From Rhizobium sp. Root708 (GTDB lineage: Bacteria > Pseudomonadota > Alphaproteobacteria > Rhizobiales > Rhizobiaceae), in assembly GCF_001429725.1 (NCBI RefSeq), contig NZ_LMHV01000004.1, positions 1,261 through 65,260 on the forward strand: 64,000 bases of DNA, written 5' to 3'. Made by a program: the position numbers and the translations under genes. Under the pieces are notes generated by a model. It was not told the origin of the DNA. It did not search any database and saw only the letters and a list, made by a program, of their open reading frames with translations. Of this stretch, positions 15,735 to 23,246 are shown piece after piece (the stretch's first letter is position 1; each line of letters starts with the position of its first letter).

Positions 15735-16646
15735 ATGGACATCACAGAATTTTTGCAGACGATGCTTAAGGTATTAGGCAACGGCACGTTGAGCGTCTTC
15801 TTTGCAGTAGCAGTGGTTTCAGTGATCTTTTTTGCAGCCCCTGATCTGCTTCGGTACTGGTCAAGATTGTTGGTGTCTTTTCTTTCGAAAGACTCACCCA
15901 ACTTGAGAGACACATTGGAGCGAGAGGCTTCATCTCGCATTCAGTTATCCGAGCGCCAGGTCTTCGATCGTTTGAAGACACAGGTGGAAAAAAGGATAGA
16001 AGAACACTTGCAGAGCGACGACTTTCTGAAAAAAGTCGTTCAGGCTAAGCTTGATGACACGCTGATTGAAGAAGTTGATGCCGCGCTATCGGCTCGTGTC
16101 CACGTCGAAGCCACCAAACTGAAAGCGTTGGATCATCTCAAGCTGACCTTGGACAGCAACAAGAAAAATCTCGAAGGACCAGCTTCAAGAGCTGAAGCAG
16201 CAGCAGCTGTTTCGAGGAGGCTTGCATACCTGTTCGCGATTGCGGGTGTACTTGTCGCGGGGCTCAGGTTGTATGTGGTGAATGATGCTCAAGTCGCGGG
16301 AGATATTCATTGGCCGACCGTTGCCTTGAGAAGCGGCCCTTGGGTCGGTTTGATCCTCCTCATAGAGTTTACGGCTCTCCTCTTCTTCAAATTCTATGGT
16401 CGTTCCATCGAGCTTCAAAGGTACTTCACGCGCGAACTGTCTGTCATTGAGAATCAATTTGCGGCGCTTCAGGTCACAATTGATCTCGGAGGTCCTTCGG
16501 ATGCGGTACGCTCGGCGACCGCAATGTTGAAAGCGGGAGAGCCAAATGTTTTTCAGGATGAAAAGGCTGAAGACCTAAATTCGCTGACAAACGCGCTCAC
16601 CGATCTTGCCGGCTTAATCAAGAAGGTAAAGCCAGGAGCCGAATGA
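15735..16646 (+). CDS. Three-helix membrane protein, cargo (moron) candidate
   Basis: 303 aa from ATG 15735 (an earlier in-frame start at 15660 exists). A hydrophobic segment near residues 17-38 (LSVFFAVAVVSVIFFAA), a long charged coiled-coil-like region with KTQVEKRIEEHL, then two further membrane segments (YLFAIAGVLVAGL and GPWVGLILLIEFTALLFF) and a cytoplasmic tail. It sits between ejection and coiled-coil genes, where prophages often carry host-modifying genes, and it is visibly AT-richer than its neighbours. No known family recognised. Immunity or superinfection exclusion is a guess. Confidence 0.6.
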   Translation: MDITEFLQTMLKVLGNGTLSVFFAVAVVSVIFFAAPDLLRYWSRLLVSFLSKDSPNLRDTLEREASSRIQLSERQVFDRLKTQVEKRIEEHLQSDDFLKKVVQAKLDDTLIEEVDAALSARVHVEATKLKALDHLKLTLDSNKKNLEGPASRAEAAAAVSRRLAYLFAIAGVLVAGLRLYVVNDAQVAGDIHWPTVALRSGPWVGLILLIEFTALLFFKFYGRSIELQRYFTRELSVIENQFAALQVTIDLGGPSDAVRSATAMLKAGEPNVFQDEKAEDLNSLTNALTDLAGLIKKVKPGAE

Positions 16647-16721
16647 AAAGCTGTGCTTTGCGACAGAAACGGTTCGATGTGAACGTATGTGAACAGATCG
16701 CAAACCACGCAGAGGACAAAA

Positions 16722-17378
16722 ATGACCCAGACCAAGCGCGAGCGGCTTGAGGCCCTGACCACCGAACGAAGCCAGGCTGTCACCAACCTTGAAGGGCTCA
16801 AGCGGGCTCGCGCTCAAGCTCGGATCGACGGGGAGAGTTTCGACCGCGATGCCGAGATCGGCACTCTCCAAATCACCATTGAGGGGCTGGCGGAAGCGGT
16901 TGTGCTGGCGCAGGCCCAGGTCGATCGAGAAGAAGATCGCGCACTGGCTTTGTGGAAGGCAGACCGGGCTCGCAAGGTTGGGGAGGCAATCGGCACTCAT
17001 GCTGATGCCTACCTCGCCTCCGTCGTGAAGGCTTCTGAGGCGATCGATACGCTGGTGGCTGAGTTGGGTAAGGTCAATTCAGCGGCTCTCTCGATTGTCG
17101 CACTCGGCCGCGAGATTCCCGGCCTGAACGATGTACCGCCGCTGAACAGCTCCACGGTCATGATGCGGCTCTCGGAACGGATCGGCCGCGCTTTCTCGCG
17201 CATTCAAGGGCTGGTGGCGCCGGGAAATTACGGTCGGCTGTCGTGGGTACCAGAACAAATGCGCGACGAGAACTGGGGCTCCGAGGAGCGCCTGCAGCTC
17301 CGCAGCGTGATCGAGGATCTTCTGCAGCGGCTTGAACAGGAGATCTCGAAGCAGCAAGCCCTCGCCAACGCCGAATAG
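16722..17378 (+). CDS. Coiled-coil phage protein
   Basis: 218 aa from ATG 16722 (GAGGACAAAA upstream; an ATG at 16689 would add 11 aa). The N-terminal half is a heptad-like coiled coil (RERLEALTTERSQAVTNLEG, then IEGLAEAVVLAQAQVDREED), and the rest is helical and soluble. No family recognised. It is followed directly by the HTH gene at 17388 (SD AGGTG overlaps its stop), so the two are probably co-translated. Confidence 0.6.
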   Translation: MTQTKRERLEALTTERSQAVTNLEGLKRARAQARIDGESFDRDAEIGTLQITIEGLAEAVVLAQAQVDREEDRALALWKADRARKVGEAIGTHADAYLASVVKASEAIDTLVAELGKVNSAALSIVALGREIPGLNDVPPLNSSTVMMRLSERIGRAFSRIQGLVAPGNYGRLSWVPEQMRDENWGSEERLQLRSVIEDLLQRLEQEISKQQALANAE

Positions 17379-17387
17379 GTGCCGGCG

Positions 17388-17894
17388 ATGAAAGACCCGA
17401 TCGAACGGAAGTATCTCGACAGCCGCGACATGATGGAGCGCTACCGCATCGGCCGCACCGCTCTGCACAACTGGATGAAAGAGGAGGGCTTCCCGAAGCC
17501 GGTCAAGCTGCGGCGGCGTAACTACTTCAAGCTTTCCGATCTGGTTGCCTGGGAGGAGGGCAACGGGGCGGACTATTCGCCACCCACGGCCAACGGTCTC
17601 CCGATCGTGTCGGACACCATTCAGGACTACAAGTCGTTCGTCAGGGCGATGGTGCTGCGCCGGCAGGCGTTGGGCCTACCGTGCACTGAGCTGGATATGC
17701 TGGCGGGCATGCAGGAAGGCTACACTTCCAAGCTCGAAAACTTCGGGCGGCCACAAGGCCGGGGGATGGGCCCTGAAGCCTTCCCACTGTGGCTGGGTGG
17801 CTTGAGGGTGGGCATCATCCTCGTCGATCTCGCTCGCCGGCCCTACAGAAAACGCAACTCGGCCGTCGGTATTGACGATGGCAAGGCCGCATGA
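17388..17894 (+). CDS. Two-HTH regulator: AlpA-like plus XRE-like
   Basis: 168 aa from ATG 17388; a GTG at 17379 would give 171. The first domain (YLDSRDMMERYRIGRTALHN, then GFPKPVKLRRRNYFKLSDLVAWE) is an AlpA-type winged helix. The second (RRQALGLPCTELDMLAGMQE, then GYTSKLENFGRPQGRG and WLGGLRVGI) is a Cro/CI-like helix-turn-helix. Both in one small protein suggests a DNA-looping or bipartite-site regulator. The C-terminus overlaps the next gene by ATGA. DNA binding well supported; target unknown. Confidence 0.7.
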   Translation: MKDPIERKYLDSRDMMERYRIGRTALHNWMKEEGFPKPVKLRRRNYFKLSDLVAWEEGNGADYSPPTANGLPIVSDTIQDYKSFVRAMVLRRQALGLPCTELDMLAGMQEGYTSKLENFGRPQGRGMGPEAFPLWLGGLRVGIILVDLARRPYRKRNSAVGIDDGKAA

Positions 17895-18178
17895 ACCATT
17901 ATCCCGCCAACAAGCGGGGTTTTCTCATGGCCAAATCAGACAAGCTTTATGTGACCGACGCCGAGTGTGCCGAGCGGATCGGCTTGCAAACCCAAGACTT
18001 CAAAGACATGTTGCCGACCTTAGAGCGATCCGGGTTTCCGTTTCGAGATCCGCTCTTCAAAGACCGGCACTATTGGCCAGCGGTGAGGGCCTTCCTCGAT
18101 AAACGCGCTGGGCTAGCGTCGTCATTCGTCCAGCGGAAGCCGTCCGTGCCGGTAGTCAAGGATGGCAAGGTATGGTGA
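17891..18178 (+). CDS. Small winged-helix protein, copy 1 of a tandem pair
   Basis: 95 aa from ATG 17891 (ATGA overlap; ATG 17927 is an alternative start). Core: VTDAECAERIGLQTQDFKDM then RSGFPFRDPLFKDRHYWPAV and FLDKRAGL, an excisionase-like fold in which an Arg/Tyr-Trp segment forms the wing. The next gene is a clear paralogue with the same spacing of every motif. Function unknown; regulators or Xis-like proteins are the closest idea. Confidence 0.65.
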   Translation: MNHYPANKRGFLMAKSDKLYVTDAECAERIGLQTQDFKDMLPTLERSGFPFRDPLFKDRHYWPAVRAFLDKRAGLASSFVQRKPSVPVVKDGKVW

Positions 18179-18432
18179 CTATGTCCCACGATTTAATTTT
18201 CGTCACCGAAGGGCAGCTTGCCAAGCGGCTCGGCTTGACCCTGGATATGCTGAAGACGGCACTGCCCGCCGCGACACAAGCGGGCTTCCCAGATCCAGAT
18301 CCATTGTTCGCCAACCGCCGCTACTGGCCGGCGTGCAGCGCGTGGCTCGATCGACGATATGGGTTGTCTGGATCTGCAGACGGTCCATACCCGCCGGATG
18401 AGCAAGAACCTTGGAAGCCCAAGGCAGGCTGA
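18172..18432 (+). CDS. Small winged-helix protein, copy 2 of a tandem pair
   Basis: 86 aa from ATG 18172, overlapping the previous gene by 7 bp; ATG 18181 is also possible. Core VTEGQLAKRLGLTLDMLKTA, AGFPDPDPLFANRRYWPA and WLDRRYGL aligns without gaps to copy 1, at about 45 percent identity by eye over 46 residues. The pair therefore arose by tandem duplication, and the sequences have diverged enough to suggest separate targets. Confidence 0.65.
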   Translation: MVTMSHDLIFVTEGQLAKRLGLTLDMLKTALPAATQAGFPDPDPLFANRRYWPACSAWLDRRYGLSGSADGPYPPDEQEPWKPKAG

Positions 18433-18460
18433 TAGGGCGAGTGCTTTGCAGGGCGAAAAC

Positions 18461-19729
18461 ATGCCGGTGATACTCACCGGCATGAGCATCACAACCGCCG
18501 ATGATCGCGTCACCTCGTACGCACCAGTTGTCGCCACGACGAGCTTCGCGGCTGACTTTCCCGTGTTCGATGTCGCCGACATCTCGGTTTTCGTAAATGG
18601 AATCGAGCGCTTCGACTTCACCGTCAGCGCCACTTTCTCTGACGGGATATCCACAAACGCCACGGCTGTGTTCACGCCCGGGATCACTGGCGCTGTGGAC
18701 GTGGTGGGCTCACGCGATCCTCGGCGTAGCAGCCGTTTTGTCAACGGCGCGGCGCTCCCAATTCCGGCGCAAAACCTTGCCCTCGATACCGTCGAAGCCG
18801 AAATGCAGGAGTCTGCCCGAGATCTGACGCGAGCTCATAAGGCTCCGTACGGTCAAGCTGGCGGGGTGTTCACCGCTGATCAGATACAGAATGCTCAACA
18901 GAATGCCGTAACTGCCAGCGCTGCTGCTGCTGCTGCCGCCGCGAGTGCTGCTGCCGCTGCGGTGTTTGATCCCACTAATTACTACACCAAGGCCGGGGCC
19001 GCAAAAGCGGCTCTGGCAGATGCCGATGTTCTTGGCCTGAATGACGGTGCCTTCAAGACGTTCACACTTGCCAATCTGATCAGCAGCATTTTTAAGGTAG
19101 CTCGAAAGATCGCTAACGCTGCATTTCAGGATGACGTCACATTCTATAGCGCTGCGGGTCTGACTAAAGGGTTTAAGTTTCTCGCGTCTGGAATCACTGC
19201 CGGGCAGACACGTGTCGTCACGTTGCCGGATAAAGACGGCACATTGGCCATGCTGTCAGATATCACTGGTGGTGGCCTTGCTCTCATTGCTGAAACAACG
19301 CCAAGCGGAGCAGCGATCGACTTCACCTCTCTGCCAGCCAACTTGAAGCACATCGTGGTTGTGTTTGATGAAGTTGTGAGCGGAGGTGCTGGCACATTTC
19401 TTGTGCGCCTTGGAACGTCGGGGGGATTCGTATCTACGGGATACACTAGTAGCGCGAGCTATTCAGCCTCATTTACGGGTCAGCAGGATACCGTTGGCTT
19501 TGGTCTGAATATTTCTACAGGCTCAAATACGTTCAAAGGCGTGGTCCATTTATATCGCCTAAACACAACTGATTGGATTTGCTCTTCAAGCCTCGGGCTC
19601 GGCTCAACCGCAATTATCCACTTCTCTGATGGTCGTTTGGCGCTTGGTGCAGCATTGACACAACTTCGCATTACCTCGGCTGCGGCCTTCGCCATCACTG
19701 GCACAAAAATCTCGATCTACGGAGAGTAG
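18461..19729 (+). CDS. Tail fibre protein with T7 gp17-like N-terminus
   Basis: 422 aa from ATG 18461 (GGGCGAAAAC upstream). The first 100 residues (ATTSFAADFPVFDVADISVF, then VSATFSDG, AVFTPG and VVGSRDPRRSS) match the phage T7-like tail-fibre N-terminal domain that attaches to the tail. An Ala-rich coiled-coil segment (about 152-170, encoded near 18907-18962) leads to a short shaft and a beta-rich C-terminal receptor domain. Followed by a likely fibre chaperone. It is an intact adhesion module in an element lacking head genes. Confidence 0.75.
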   Translation: MPVILTGMSITTADDRVTSYAPVVATTSFAADFPVFDVADISVFVNGIERFDFTVSATFSDGISTNATAVFTPGITGAVDVVGSRDPRRSSRFVNGAALPIPAQNLALDTVEAEMQESARDLTRAHKAPYGQAGGVFTADQIQNAQQNAVTASAAAAAAAASAAAAAVFDPTNYYTKAGAAKAALADADVLGLNDGAFKTFTLANLISSIFKVARKIANAAFQDDVTFYSAAGLTKGFKFLASGITAGQTRVVTLPDKDGTLAMLSDITGGGLALIAETTPSGAAIDFTSLPANLKHIVVVFDEVVSGGAGTFLVRLGTSGGFVSTGYTSSASYSASFTGQQDTVGFGLNISTGSNTFKGVVHLYRLNTTDWICSSSLGLGSTAIIHFSDGRLALGAALTQLRITSAAAFAITGTKISIYGE

Positions 19730-19732
19730 AGC

Positions 19733-20059
19733 ATGGCCACGAGACTGGTTATCCCCTGTGATGGCAGCGATCCGTACGAAGAAGAGTTCGACCCGACACT
19801 CGAACCGGGTTATGAGCCATACGTCCCGGCGCCTGTCGAAAGTGTCACTGCTCGACAATTCAAAATGCAACTCGTGATCACCGGCATCAAACCGCAGGTC
19901 GATGCTTGGATCTCATCGCAGGATGAAATCGTACAAGTCGCTTACGAATACAGCGGCACCTTCGTGAAATCCGAACCGATGATGCAGGCAGGCTTTGTTG
20001 CACTCGGGTTTACCGACCAGCAACGCGATGACTTTTTCCTTGCAGCTTCCAAGCTTTGA
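19733..20059 (+). CDS. Putative tail fibre assembly/accessory protein
   Basis: 108 aa from ATG 19733, 3 bp after the fibre gene. Acidic N-terminus, then VESVTARQFKMQLVITGI and VDAWISSQDEIVQVAYEYSG, ending GFTDQQRDDFFLAASKL. Small proteins with the SVTARQFKLQL pattern follow fibre or host-specificity genes in many alphaproteobacterial phages and probably help fibre folding. Assignment by position and pattern. Confidence 0.6.
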   Translation: MATRLVIPCDGSDPYEEEFDPTLEPGYEPYVPAPVESVTARQFKMQLVITGIKPQVDAWISSQDEIVQVAYEYSGTFVKSEPMMQAGFVALGFTDQQRDDFFLAASKL

Positions 20060-20073
20060 ACGCGAGAACCCGA

Positions 20074-20265
20074 ATGTCAGATAAAATTCAGCTGCTCATC
20101 GATCGCCGCGAACGCGTCCAGTCGGACATTGCGGAGCTGGTGGCGGCCGACGTTGCATCAGTCCTCGCTGGGTCATCTTGCCAGTTCAGCGATTCGGTCA
20201 GCCGCCTGGCGCACGAGGTCAACATCCTCGACGCTGCGATCGAACGACTACGTTCGCTCGCGTAG
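20074..20265 (+). CDS. Small coiled-coil hypothetical protein
   Basis: 63 aa from ATG 20074 (GCGAGAACC upstream). Two amphipathic helices: IQLLIDRRERVQSDIAELVA and LAHEVNILDAAIERLRSL. No family recognised. It is the last plus-strand gene before the block of minus-strand control genes. Confidence 0.5.
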   Translation: MSDKIQLLIDRRERVQSDIAELVAADVASVLAGSSCQFSDSVSRLAHEVNILDAAIERLRSLA

Positions 20266-20287
20266 TTCGCCAACAAGCCGCCGATAG

Positions 20288-20656
20288 CTACTTGTTGCCC
20301 CGGCCGAAGATGTAAGCGAGCGCACTGGCAGAGAAGGCCAGTGCACGTTCGGCTTGTGAGGACCAGAAGCCAGTGGCGTCTCCAGTGGCGCCGGCTTGCG
20401 ACCAACAATAGAATGTGCCGGCTAAGCCAGCGACCATGACAAAAAAAGCAATGTAGGTCGGAGCCGTCTTCTCACCGCCAAGAGCGCGTCCAAGAAAGCC
20501 AAGGTCCTGTCGGCCCATGGTCTCGGCGTGACGATTGTTTTCTTGTGCAATCTTCAGCTGAAAGTCGTGCGCGCCGACTTGGGCTTCGTCGAACTCTGCA
20601 TCATCACCACTTTTTGCTTGGATTGATTCCTTCGCTGCCTTCCGATCAAACGCCAT
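20288..20656 (-). CDS. Small two-helix membrane protein
   Basis: 122 aa from ATG 20656. A charged N-terminal half (ending NNRHAETMGRQDLGFLGRAL) precedes two membrane segments (YIAFFVMVAGLAGTFYCW and ALAFSASALAYIF). It overlaps the ImmA-like gene by 11 bp and is the last gene of the repressor operon. No family recognised; a holin or an immunity membrane protein are possibilities without direct support. Confidence 0.6.
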   Translation of the reverse strand: MAFDRKAAKESIQAKSGDDAEFDEAQVGAHDFQLKIAQENNRHAETMGRQDLGFLGRALGGEKTAPTYIAFFVMVAGLAGTFYCWSQAGATGDATGFWSSQAERALAFSASALAYIFGRGNK

Positions 20657-21146
20657 ATTCGAAAGCCAGCCTGTTCTTGATCACCGGAACGGATACCGCG
20701 AAGAGTTTTGAGAGCCCTTCTATCGAAGTTGTCTGCCAATATTGATCGAGAAGAAACCTTGGAACGAGTAAGTGGCCTGCGAACGCGTTCGCTTCCTTCT
20801 CGTGCGCCTCGCTGCCGCTGTAATCTGCATCTCGCATCAGGACGCTGTAATCCGATGAGCGAGCCCATTCCGCATGCAATATGTGGTGACCGAGCTCGTG
20901 CGCTATCGTGAAGGTCTGCCGAAGAGGATATTCCTGCTCGTTGGCGATGATGGTTTTTGTGTCGGCATCATAAAATCCAGAGATGTTGAAAAAGTCGCCT
21001 CCAAACCTGGCAAACTGCACCGCAACGCCAAGATTTCTCGCGATTGCTGCCGGGTTGATCGGAGGCGCAGTGATGCCGAACTCGTCGTGGATGCGCTTAA
21101 CCTCACGTTTGACGCGGGCATAGTTCGGAATGGTCAACGTGTCCAT
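20646..21146 (-). CDS. ImmA/IrrE-family metalloprotease
   Basis: 166 aa from ATG 21146. Visible zinc site FTIAHELGHHILH (HExxH), then the downstream EKEANAFAGHLLVPR glutamate helix typical of the family. In ICEBs1 and related elements ImmA cleaves the XRE-type repressor ImmR to start excision and transfer. Here an XRE repressor gene lies upstream in the same minus-strand series (22111-22347), with two small genes between. Anti-repressor role inferred from family and context. Confidence 0.85.
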   Translation of the reverse strand: MDTLTIPNYARVKREVKRIHDEFGITAPPINPAAIARNLGVAVQFARFGGDFFNISGFYDADTKTIIANEQEYPLRQTFTIAHELGHHILHAEWARSSDYSVLMRDADYSGSEAHEKEANAFAGHLLVPRFLLDQYWQTTSIEGLSKLFAVSVPVIKNRLAFEYGV

Positions 21147-21239
21147 TGATGCGCTCTCGGTGGGCTGATTTGCTTGAATATATGCGATGCAACGGTTTTT
21201 ACCAATGCCGACGTGCATCTGGCGCTTCGATCGCGGTAC

Positions 21240-21749
21240 TCACCTCTGCTTCTCGTCGGCATAGCTGAGGCGGATCCTGTTGCGGTCCTCGAACCATTCT
21301 CTCGGGGTCCGAACTCTTTTTTGATCCATCCGCATGTATGGGCTCAATAGTTCCGGCGCCCGGCGATAGAAGGCAATGATTTTATCAAAAGCTGCTCGTC
21401 GTTCTGGTGCCGCCCTTGCGTCAATCTCCATTTCGGCGTTTTTCGCGTTGAGAAGCGCAAACGTGTTCGCGAGTTCGTGAAGATACTCCCGCACATCACT
21501 GCCAAAGATGAAGGTCGATCCGTCAAGTGCTTCTAGAATTTCACGGTGAGCAACATGATCGGCTTTGCCGTCGATCATTACGCGATGGACAGCCTCACGC
21601 GCTTGCGTGAAAACCGAAAGACGCTTCTCAAAGAGATCGAGCACAACTTTTTGATGAGCCGTGCGCCATTGCAGGAAAGCGATGACGGCGACAGCAACCG
21701 CGACAACTGGGGTGAGTAGGGCCTGGAAAACCTGGATCCACGCCGGCAT
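21240..21749 (-). CDS. Membrane-anchored hypothetical protein
   Basis: 169 aa from ATG 21749, in a TGATG overlap with the upstream gene. One N-terminal membrane helix (FQALLTPVVAVAVAVIAFLQW) then a cytoplasmic helical domain (LFEKRLSVFTQAREAVHRVM, then FGSDVREYLHELANTFALLN). This arrangement recurs in a family of bacterial and phage proteins of unknown function. Part of the repressor operon. Confidence 0.65.
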   Translation of the reverse strand: MPAWIQVFQALLTPVVAVAVAVIAFLQWRTAHQKVVLDLFEKRLSVFTQAREAVHRVMIDGKADHVAHREILEALDGSTFIFGSDVREYLHELANTFALLNAKNAEMEIDARAAPERRAAFDKIIAFYRRAPELLSPYMRMDQKRVRTPREWFEDRNRIRLSYADEKQR

Positions 21750-22057
21750 CACTGCTTTGCTCGTCGGTTGAAGGAGGAGACGATATCGTTGTATTCGGCC
21801 ACGGCTTCTTTGCCCTCGATCTCGACGCAGGCCAGGTACTTCTCGACCGACGCCTTGAACTGCTGCACCTCGCGACGGCAGGAATCGAAATCGAAGCTGT
21901 CTGTGAACGGAAGATAGGTAGAGGTGCAGAATGGCTTGTCTGGGCGCTTGAGTTGCCGATCTTGCAACAGCGGCCGGAACTCTGAGCACTGAAAATCGAA
22001 CGCGCTGGCATTTGATGACGCCATTAAACCCGCTGCAATTATCATGACGATCTTCAT
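21749..22057 (-). CDS. Small secreted Cys-containing protein
   Basis: 102 aa from ATG 22057. Signal peptide KIVMIIAAGLMASSNASA with cleavage before FDFQCSEF, then four Cys, implying disulfides in the periplasm. No family recognised. An exported protein inside a repressor operon may be a lysogenic-conversion factor. An earlier in-frame start at 22108 would hide the signal peptide and is unlikely. Confidence 0.6.
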   Translation of the reverse strand: MKIVMIIAAGLMASSNASAFDFQCSEFRPLLQDRQLKRPDKPFCTSTYLPFTDSFDFDSCRREVQQFKASVEKYLACVEIEGKEAVAEYNDIVSSFNRRAKQ

Positions 22058-22110
22058 GCGACTCCCCCAGTTTGACAACGTGTGGCAGACTGGGGGTTGA
22101 GTAGTCAATG

Positions 22111-22347
22111 CTACTTCGCCGAGAGCCTCACTCCTGGCCCGCCCTCGATCATTGCGCCGTCATCTTGAAAGATCACACCCGCATCCTCCATCGCGCGCTG
22201 CATTGCGGTCAGGTTGTTGATGGACGGCACCCGGCGGCCCTTCTCAAAGTCGCGGACCGTGCTCTCGCTCAGGTTTGAGGATTGAGCCAATGCTGTCTGT
22301 GACCAATCGAGGAGGCCCCGAGCTGCGCGCGACTGTGCAGGTGTCAT
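22111..22347 (-). CDS. XRE-family repressor
   Basis: 78 aa from ATG 22347 (GGAGATATTGC upstream). A single Cro/CI helix-turn-helix: QSRAARGLLDWSQTALAQSS, then LSESTVRDFEKGRRVPS and an RAMEDAGVIF tail with the GxIFQDDG ending common to small rhizobial XRE proteins. It has no protease or dimerisation domain, so inactivation would need another factor such as the ImmA-like protein of the same operon. It is divergent from 22459, with two AACG/CGTT palindromes in the gap. Confidence 0.88.
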   Translation of the reverse strand: MTPAQSRAARGLLDWSQTALAQSSNLSESTVRDFEKGRRVPSINNLTAMQRAMEDAGVIFQDDGAMIEGGPGVRLSAK

Positions 22348-22382
22348 GCAATATCTCCGATCAATGAATTTCGTCTATCATA

Positions 22383-22395
22383 AACGAAAAACGTT
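22383..22395. promoter_or_regulatory. Operator candidate 1 for the XRE repressor
   Basis: AACG-aaaaa-CGTT; the same arrangement recurs at 22432-22444 within a shared context TAAACGAAAAnCGTTGA. A TTGACA (-35-like) begins at 22394, so binding would cover a rightward promoter. Confidence 0.55.
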
Positions 22396-22431
22396 GACAA
22401 AGACTTAAATCAACGGAATATGTTTGCTGTA

Positions 22432-22444
22432 AACGAAAACCGTT
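22432..22444. promoter_or_regulatory. Operator candidate 2 for the XRE repressor
   Basis: AACG-aaaac-CGTT, 49 bp from the first copy and just upstream of the gene at 22459. Centre spacing of 49 bp is close to five helical turns, compatible with cooperative binding. Confidence 0.55.
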
Positions 22445-22458
22445 GAAGGGGTCTTTAC

Positions 22459-22656
22459 ATGTGCCTTCGGATTCTCACGTCGACTGGTCGAGGTGGCTAC
22501 GTTGATGTTAGCAAGGTGAGCCTCGATGACATCCTCTACCTCTACGACCGATGTCCTGCCGAATATATCGACGAGCCTCGTGAGGATGTGATTGCTGCTT
22601 ATCGGAAAGCCGAGCTGCAACGCGTCTTCTATGCCACCCAAAAGGATGAGGAATAA
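22459..22656 (+). CDS. Small hypothetical protein, first gene of the lytic-side operon
   Basis: 65 aa from ATG 22459, divergent from the repressor and directly behind the operators. Acidic helical protein with DVSKVSLDDILYLYDRCPAE. No HTH seen, so it does not look like Cro. Together with the next two genes (3-bp gap, then 4-bp overlap) it forms a short operon ending at 23162. Confidence 0.55.
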   Translation: MCLRILTSTGRGGYVDVSKVSLDDILYLYDRCPAEYIDEPREDVIAAYRKAELQRVFYATQKDEE

Positions 22657-22659
22657 ATC

Positions 22660-22908
22660 ATGCCGAACACCACCGTTCCGGCCGCCGCCGAAGGCATGCC
22701 GTTAGTGACGCAGAGTGATGTCGATCGATCATATGACCTGCTTGCCCTGTTGGATATTGCAGCATTCGCGGCGGCGCATTTCGACGGCGCAGGAGAAAAT
22801 ATCCGCGATCGCCTGGACGGCAATCTCTCGGTTGTTCTCGACGTTGCGAGACGCTGGGCGAGCGAGAACCACGACGTGATCGAAAAGATGGAGGCGCGCC
22901 AGCCATGA
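22660..22908 (+). CDS. Small hypothetical protein
   Basis: 82 aa from ATG 22660. Helical, with YDLLALLDIAAFAAAHFDG and LSVVLDVARRWASENHDVIE. The pattern is like small phage proteins that accompany the next gene; overlap of 4 bp with it (ATGA). Function unknown. Confidence 0.5.
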   Translation: MPNTTVPAAAEGMPLVTQSDVDRSYDLLALLDIAAFAAAHFDGAGENIRDRLDGNLSVVLDVARRWASENHDVIEKMEARQP

Positions 22909-23162
22909 AGTCGAAACCAGAGGCTATAGAGATCATCAACGCGCCCGATCACATCAGCGAATCAACGTGCTCGGCGCTCCTGGGGCTTCAAGATCGCCTC
23001 GGCAAGGTATGCGCACTCATCACACTCGTTGATTATGCCTTGATGGCGATGAGCGAGGACGATGACGGCAGTATCAATGCTTTGCAGGCCGGCATGTCGG
23101 AGATCCACGAGCAGGTGATCACCGTCTCAATGAAGATCGCCGAAATCCGCGCCGCAGACTGA
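22905..23162 (+). CDS. Small hypothetical protein
   Basis: 85 aa from ATG 22905 (ATGA overlap). Helical, resembling the previous protein in size and in its LITLVDYALMAM...INALQAGMSEI layout, so the two may be distant paralogues. Last gene before the right end of the element. Function unknown. Confidence 0.5.
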   Translation: MKSKPEAIEIINAPDHISESTCSALLGLQDRLGKVCALITLVDYALMAMSEDDDGSINALQAGMSEIHEQVITVSMKIAEIRAAD

Positions 23163-23168
23163 CGGGTA

Positions 23169-23189
23169 TGTTGTCCAAACTGTTGTCCA
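23169..23189. repeat. Inner end repeat, possible integrase arm site (right)
   Basis: Second copy of the TTGTCCAAACyGTTGTCCA unit, in the same orientation as 7459-7479, 58 bp inside the right att copy. Confidence 0.5.
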
Positions 23190-23196
23190 GAAATGC

Positions 23197-23240
23197 TCAA
23201 GGGCTTAGCAGGAAAGCAATTTCCCTCGCTAAGCCCTTGA
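23197..23240. terminator. Terminator-like hairpin at the right element end
   Basis: TCAAGGGCTTAGC (23197-23209) pairs exactly with GCTAAGCCCTTGA (23228-23240); loop 18 bases, then TTTAAC. It may stop the 22459-23162 transcript or the tRNA transcript from the other side. Confidence 0.55.
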
Positions 23241-23246
23241 TTTAAC

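Noticed and set aside
18907..18962. Repeated GCTGCT/GCC triplets as a possible repeat array
   Set aside because: They encode the Ala-rich coiled coil of the tail fibre; no spacers and no CRISPR-like repeats anywhere in the window.
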